This document shows positions 62,332-64,000 of a DNA stretch of 64,000 bases, piece after piece; the first letter of the stretch is position 1, and every line of letters begins with the position of its first letter. This DNA comes from Styela clava (taxonomy: Eukaryota; Chordata; Ascidiacea; Stolidobranchia; Styelidae). The stretch lies in assembly GCF_964204865.1 (NCBI RefSeq), contig NC_135257.1:5416151-5480150 (forward strand). Direction: 5' to 3'. The translations under genes were made by a program, and so were the position numbers. The notes under the pieces are model-generated. The model saw only the letters and a list, made by a program, of their open reading frames with translations, was not told the origin of the DNA and ran no database searches.

Positions 62332-63967
62332 TCATCTATTCTTCACATTTTTGTTGTCAAAAGGTACAGACATCAGTGCACTTGCTTCCTCCAGAGACTC
62401 TGGGTTGATTCCAGATTTCTTCAAAATTTCATTTGCATGAGTCTGGATAAAATAAACATCATGATGTAGATCGAGCACAAATGTTCAACACCAGAAATCC
62501 AGAAAACATTTAACATTGAAAACAACATTATACAATTTCTGCCACTAATAATAATTGAAGTTCTTTGCACGATTTCTATTGCCTTATTGCAAAGGTTTAC
62601 AAAAGCAACACTCGTATAAAAAAATGGCATTTCGAGGAGCACTATATCCTACTAAAAGGCATACCCTGCCCAATTATTTAACATGGCTGAGGGTATGAAT
62701 GTCAACACAAGGAATGGTGTTTACTGTTTAGCATGGTTCACCGCATCTCAGCTGCTGAAATATCAAATTTCCTCGAGGGGTAGAGTGTCCAATCATTCTT
62801 AACAGGTGTTAAAAACAACTTTCATACGCTCTAAAGTTTCAAACAACAGAATTTTGTTTCCTCTAGAGTTCGAGTCAAAATTTATATCAATCTAGAGTGG
62901 GAGTCTTGGAATAATGGAACCTAAACTTTATCTATCAGGAATCAGGATTTAATTGTAAATTTTGTATGACTCCAAAACCCTGTAATAAGTGCTAACTACA
63001 TCAGCAGTGATGATCACTGATCGCCTACTTGTTGGCTAATACCGTGTTGTAATATATTAGTACTTTATGAAAGAGGAATTCATGAAAATCCGGCAGTAGG
63101 TTCTAGTTTATGGAAAATAAGTATTCTGGGCTGCTGTCACACCTTTAAATGCCTTGATAGATGACCTCTTCTTCTGAATGATTTATTACAAATATTACAG
63201 CTATATGGTCGTTCACCAGTATGTACTCTTGCATGACGTATCAACTGGGTTTTCCTTCTATACCTGCATCAAAAGTTCGACAGTTAATATGAGACAACAT
63301 CTGGAAACACAAATAATCACAGGTAAAACGATGCATATTTTGCCTAAGAAGGATAGATATCTACTTCTCGAATAGCACAGACAAAGGTGTGTAAATGAAA
63401 TATTTGTTGTAAAATGAAGATGCTAGAAAACCCTTTTATGAATTCAATTTGAACTAATTTAAAGCATGGTAATAATATTGGGATTAAAAAAACAGATATT
63501 GAAATTTTTAATAATTTTCATTTCCTAATTACTTCTAGAAAAATTTACTTAACACTCAAACTTCTGTTTGGTATCATTATACACAAGAGTTTCAGTAATC
63601 CAGGACATTTTGTACAAAAATCAAGTTCTTTCTAGAACATGTTCCAAATGACCTGAGTGCTGTTTATCTTAGGTCACCCTTGCATCAGTTACATTTTATA
63701 TAGAACACCAGAAAATTAATAAAAACTTGTAGTTCAAAAGTAAGACGATCAAACAATTCCAGGGAATAAATGTTCCATATACTCATATTATAATACATTA
63801 ATTAAATTTTTTTCAAATTTATCAAAATCTGATCCTTAAAATAAAGTTATAGAGATAGAAGAGTTAGTTATAAGCTCATACTTTTTCCCGCATTCATCAC
63901 ATTCAAATGGTCGTTCCCCAGAGTGAACTCTCTCATGTCTTTGCAAATGCTCTCGACGTTTATATGC
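62332..63967 (-). CDS. C2H2 zinc-finger protein, 3' end of gene
   Basis: Three exons join in phase: 63882-63967, 63143-63263 and 62332-62442; the gene continues past the right edge of the window. It reads the end of one finger ([21 protein letters not shown]), a complete finger beginning [21 protein letters not shown], and a third ([21 protein letters not shown]) whose last histidine comes from the final exon. The typical TGERPY linker is present. The 31-residue tail after the last finger ([20 protein letters not shown]...) is acidic-helical and unrecognised. Tandem C2H2 fingers bind DNA; the target is unknown. I cannot name the gene. Confidence 0.85.
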
Positions 63968-64000
63968 CTGTAAATCAGCCAGAGAAAATAAAATTTAGCT

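Noticed and set aside
63137-63139. TGA as the end of the zinc-finger gene
   Set aside because: The preceding AAG/GTGTGA is a splice donor; joining to 62442 completes the final histidine of the finger in phase.

Overview
The window is animal nuclear DNA. It is AT-rich, its host genes are split by short GT-AG introns, and it is crowded with eukaryotic transposons and tRNA-derived SINEs. Four host genes can be identified by protein resemblance: MRPS31, CDK9, PIGH and KAT5 (Tip60), plus the 3' end of a C2H2 zinc-finger gene. An invertebrate deuterostome such as an ascidian would fit (compact introns, closely stacked same-strand genes), but the sequence alone does not prove it.

Left part (1-28,600) is essentially one transposon cluster. 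A decayed Ty3/Gypsy element (2574-8977, two ~625-bp LTRs, ACTG target duplication) sits inside an older cysteine-rich reading frame that resumes on its far side. A pogo-type DNA transposon (10408-13387, TA duplication) sits inside a THAP-domain fragment, and an uninterrupted inverted copy of that fragment lies about 600 bp away. A TIR element with an internal ~176-bp tandem array (14975-16443) follows.

The most remarkable object is a 12,012-bp element at 16581-28592. It has terminal inverted repeats and a perfect 8-bp target duplication (AATATTTT) and carries five intact reading frames on one strand: (1) an IS1595/Merlin-type DDE transposase, (2) a class-I-like envelope glycoprotein, (3) an unknown basic protein, (4) a long Gag with one CCHC knuckle, and (5) a Pol with protease, reverse transcriptase and RNase H fused to a Tpt1/KptA-like RNA 2'-phosphotransferase domain. 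I see no retroviral integrase and no LTRs. If the two ends are joined in a circle, the order becomes leader-gag-pol-transposase-env-accessory, which is the retroviral gene order with the DNA transposase in the integrase position. I know of no described element with this architecture.

Right part (28,600-64,000) holds the host genes, separated by non-autonomous elements. MRPS31 (4 exons, +) is followed by a 2-kb hAT-like element, then CDK9 (8 exons, -) directly downstream of PIGH (1 exon, -). KAT5 (at least 11 exons, -) follows a TTAA-flanked element and carries three small MITEs in its introns or near its 5' end. A nearly complete hAT transposon (56479-59416, TATATGAG duplication) and a C2H2 zinc-finger gene (-) close the window. 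Several insertions are dated relative to each other by exact target-site duplications, and one SINE family recurs at least three times in near full length.
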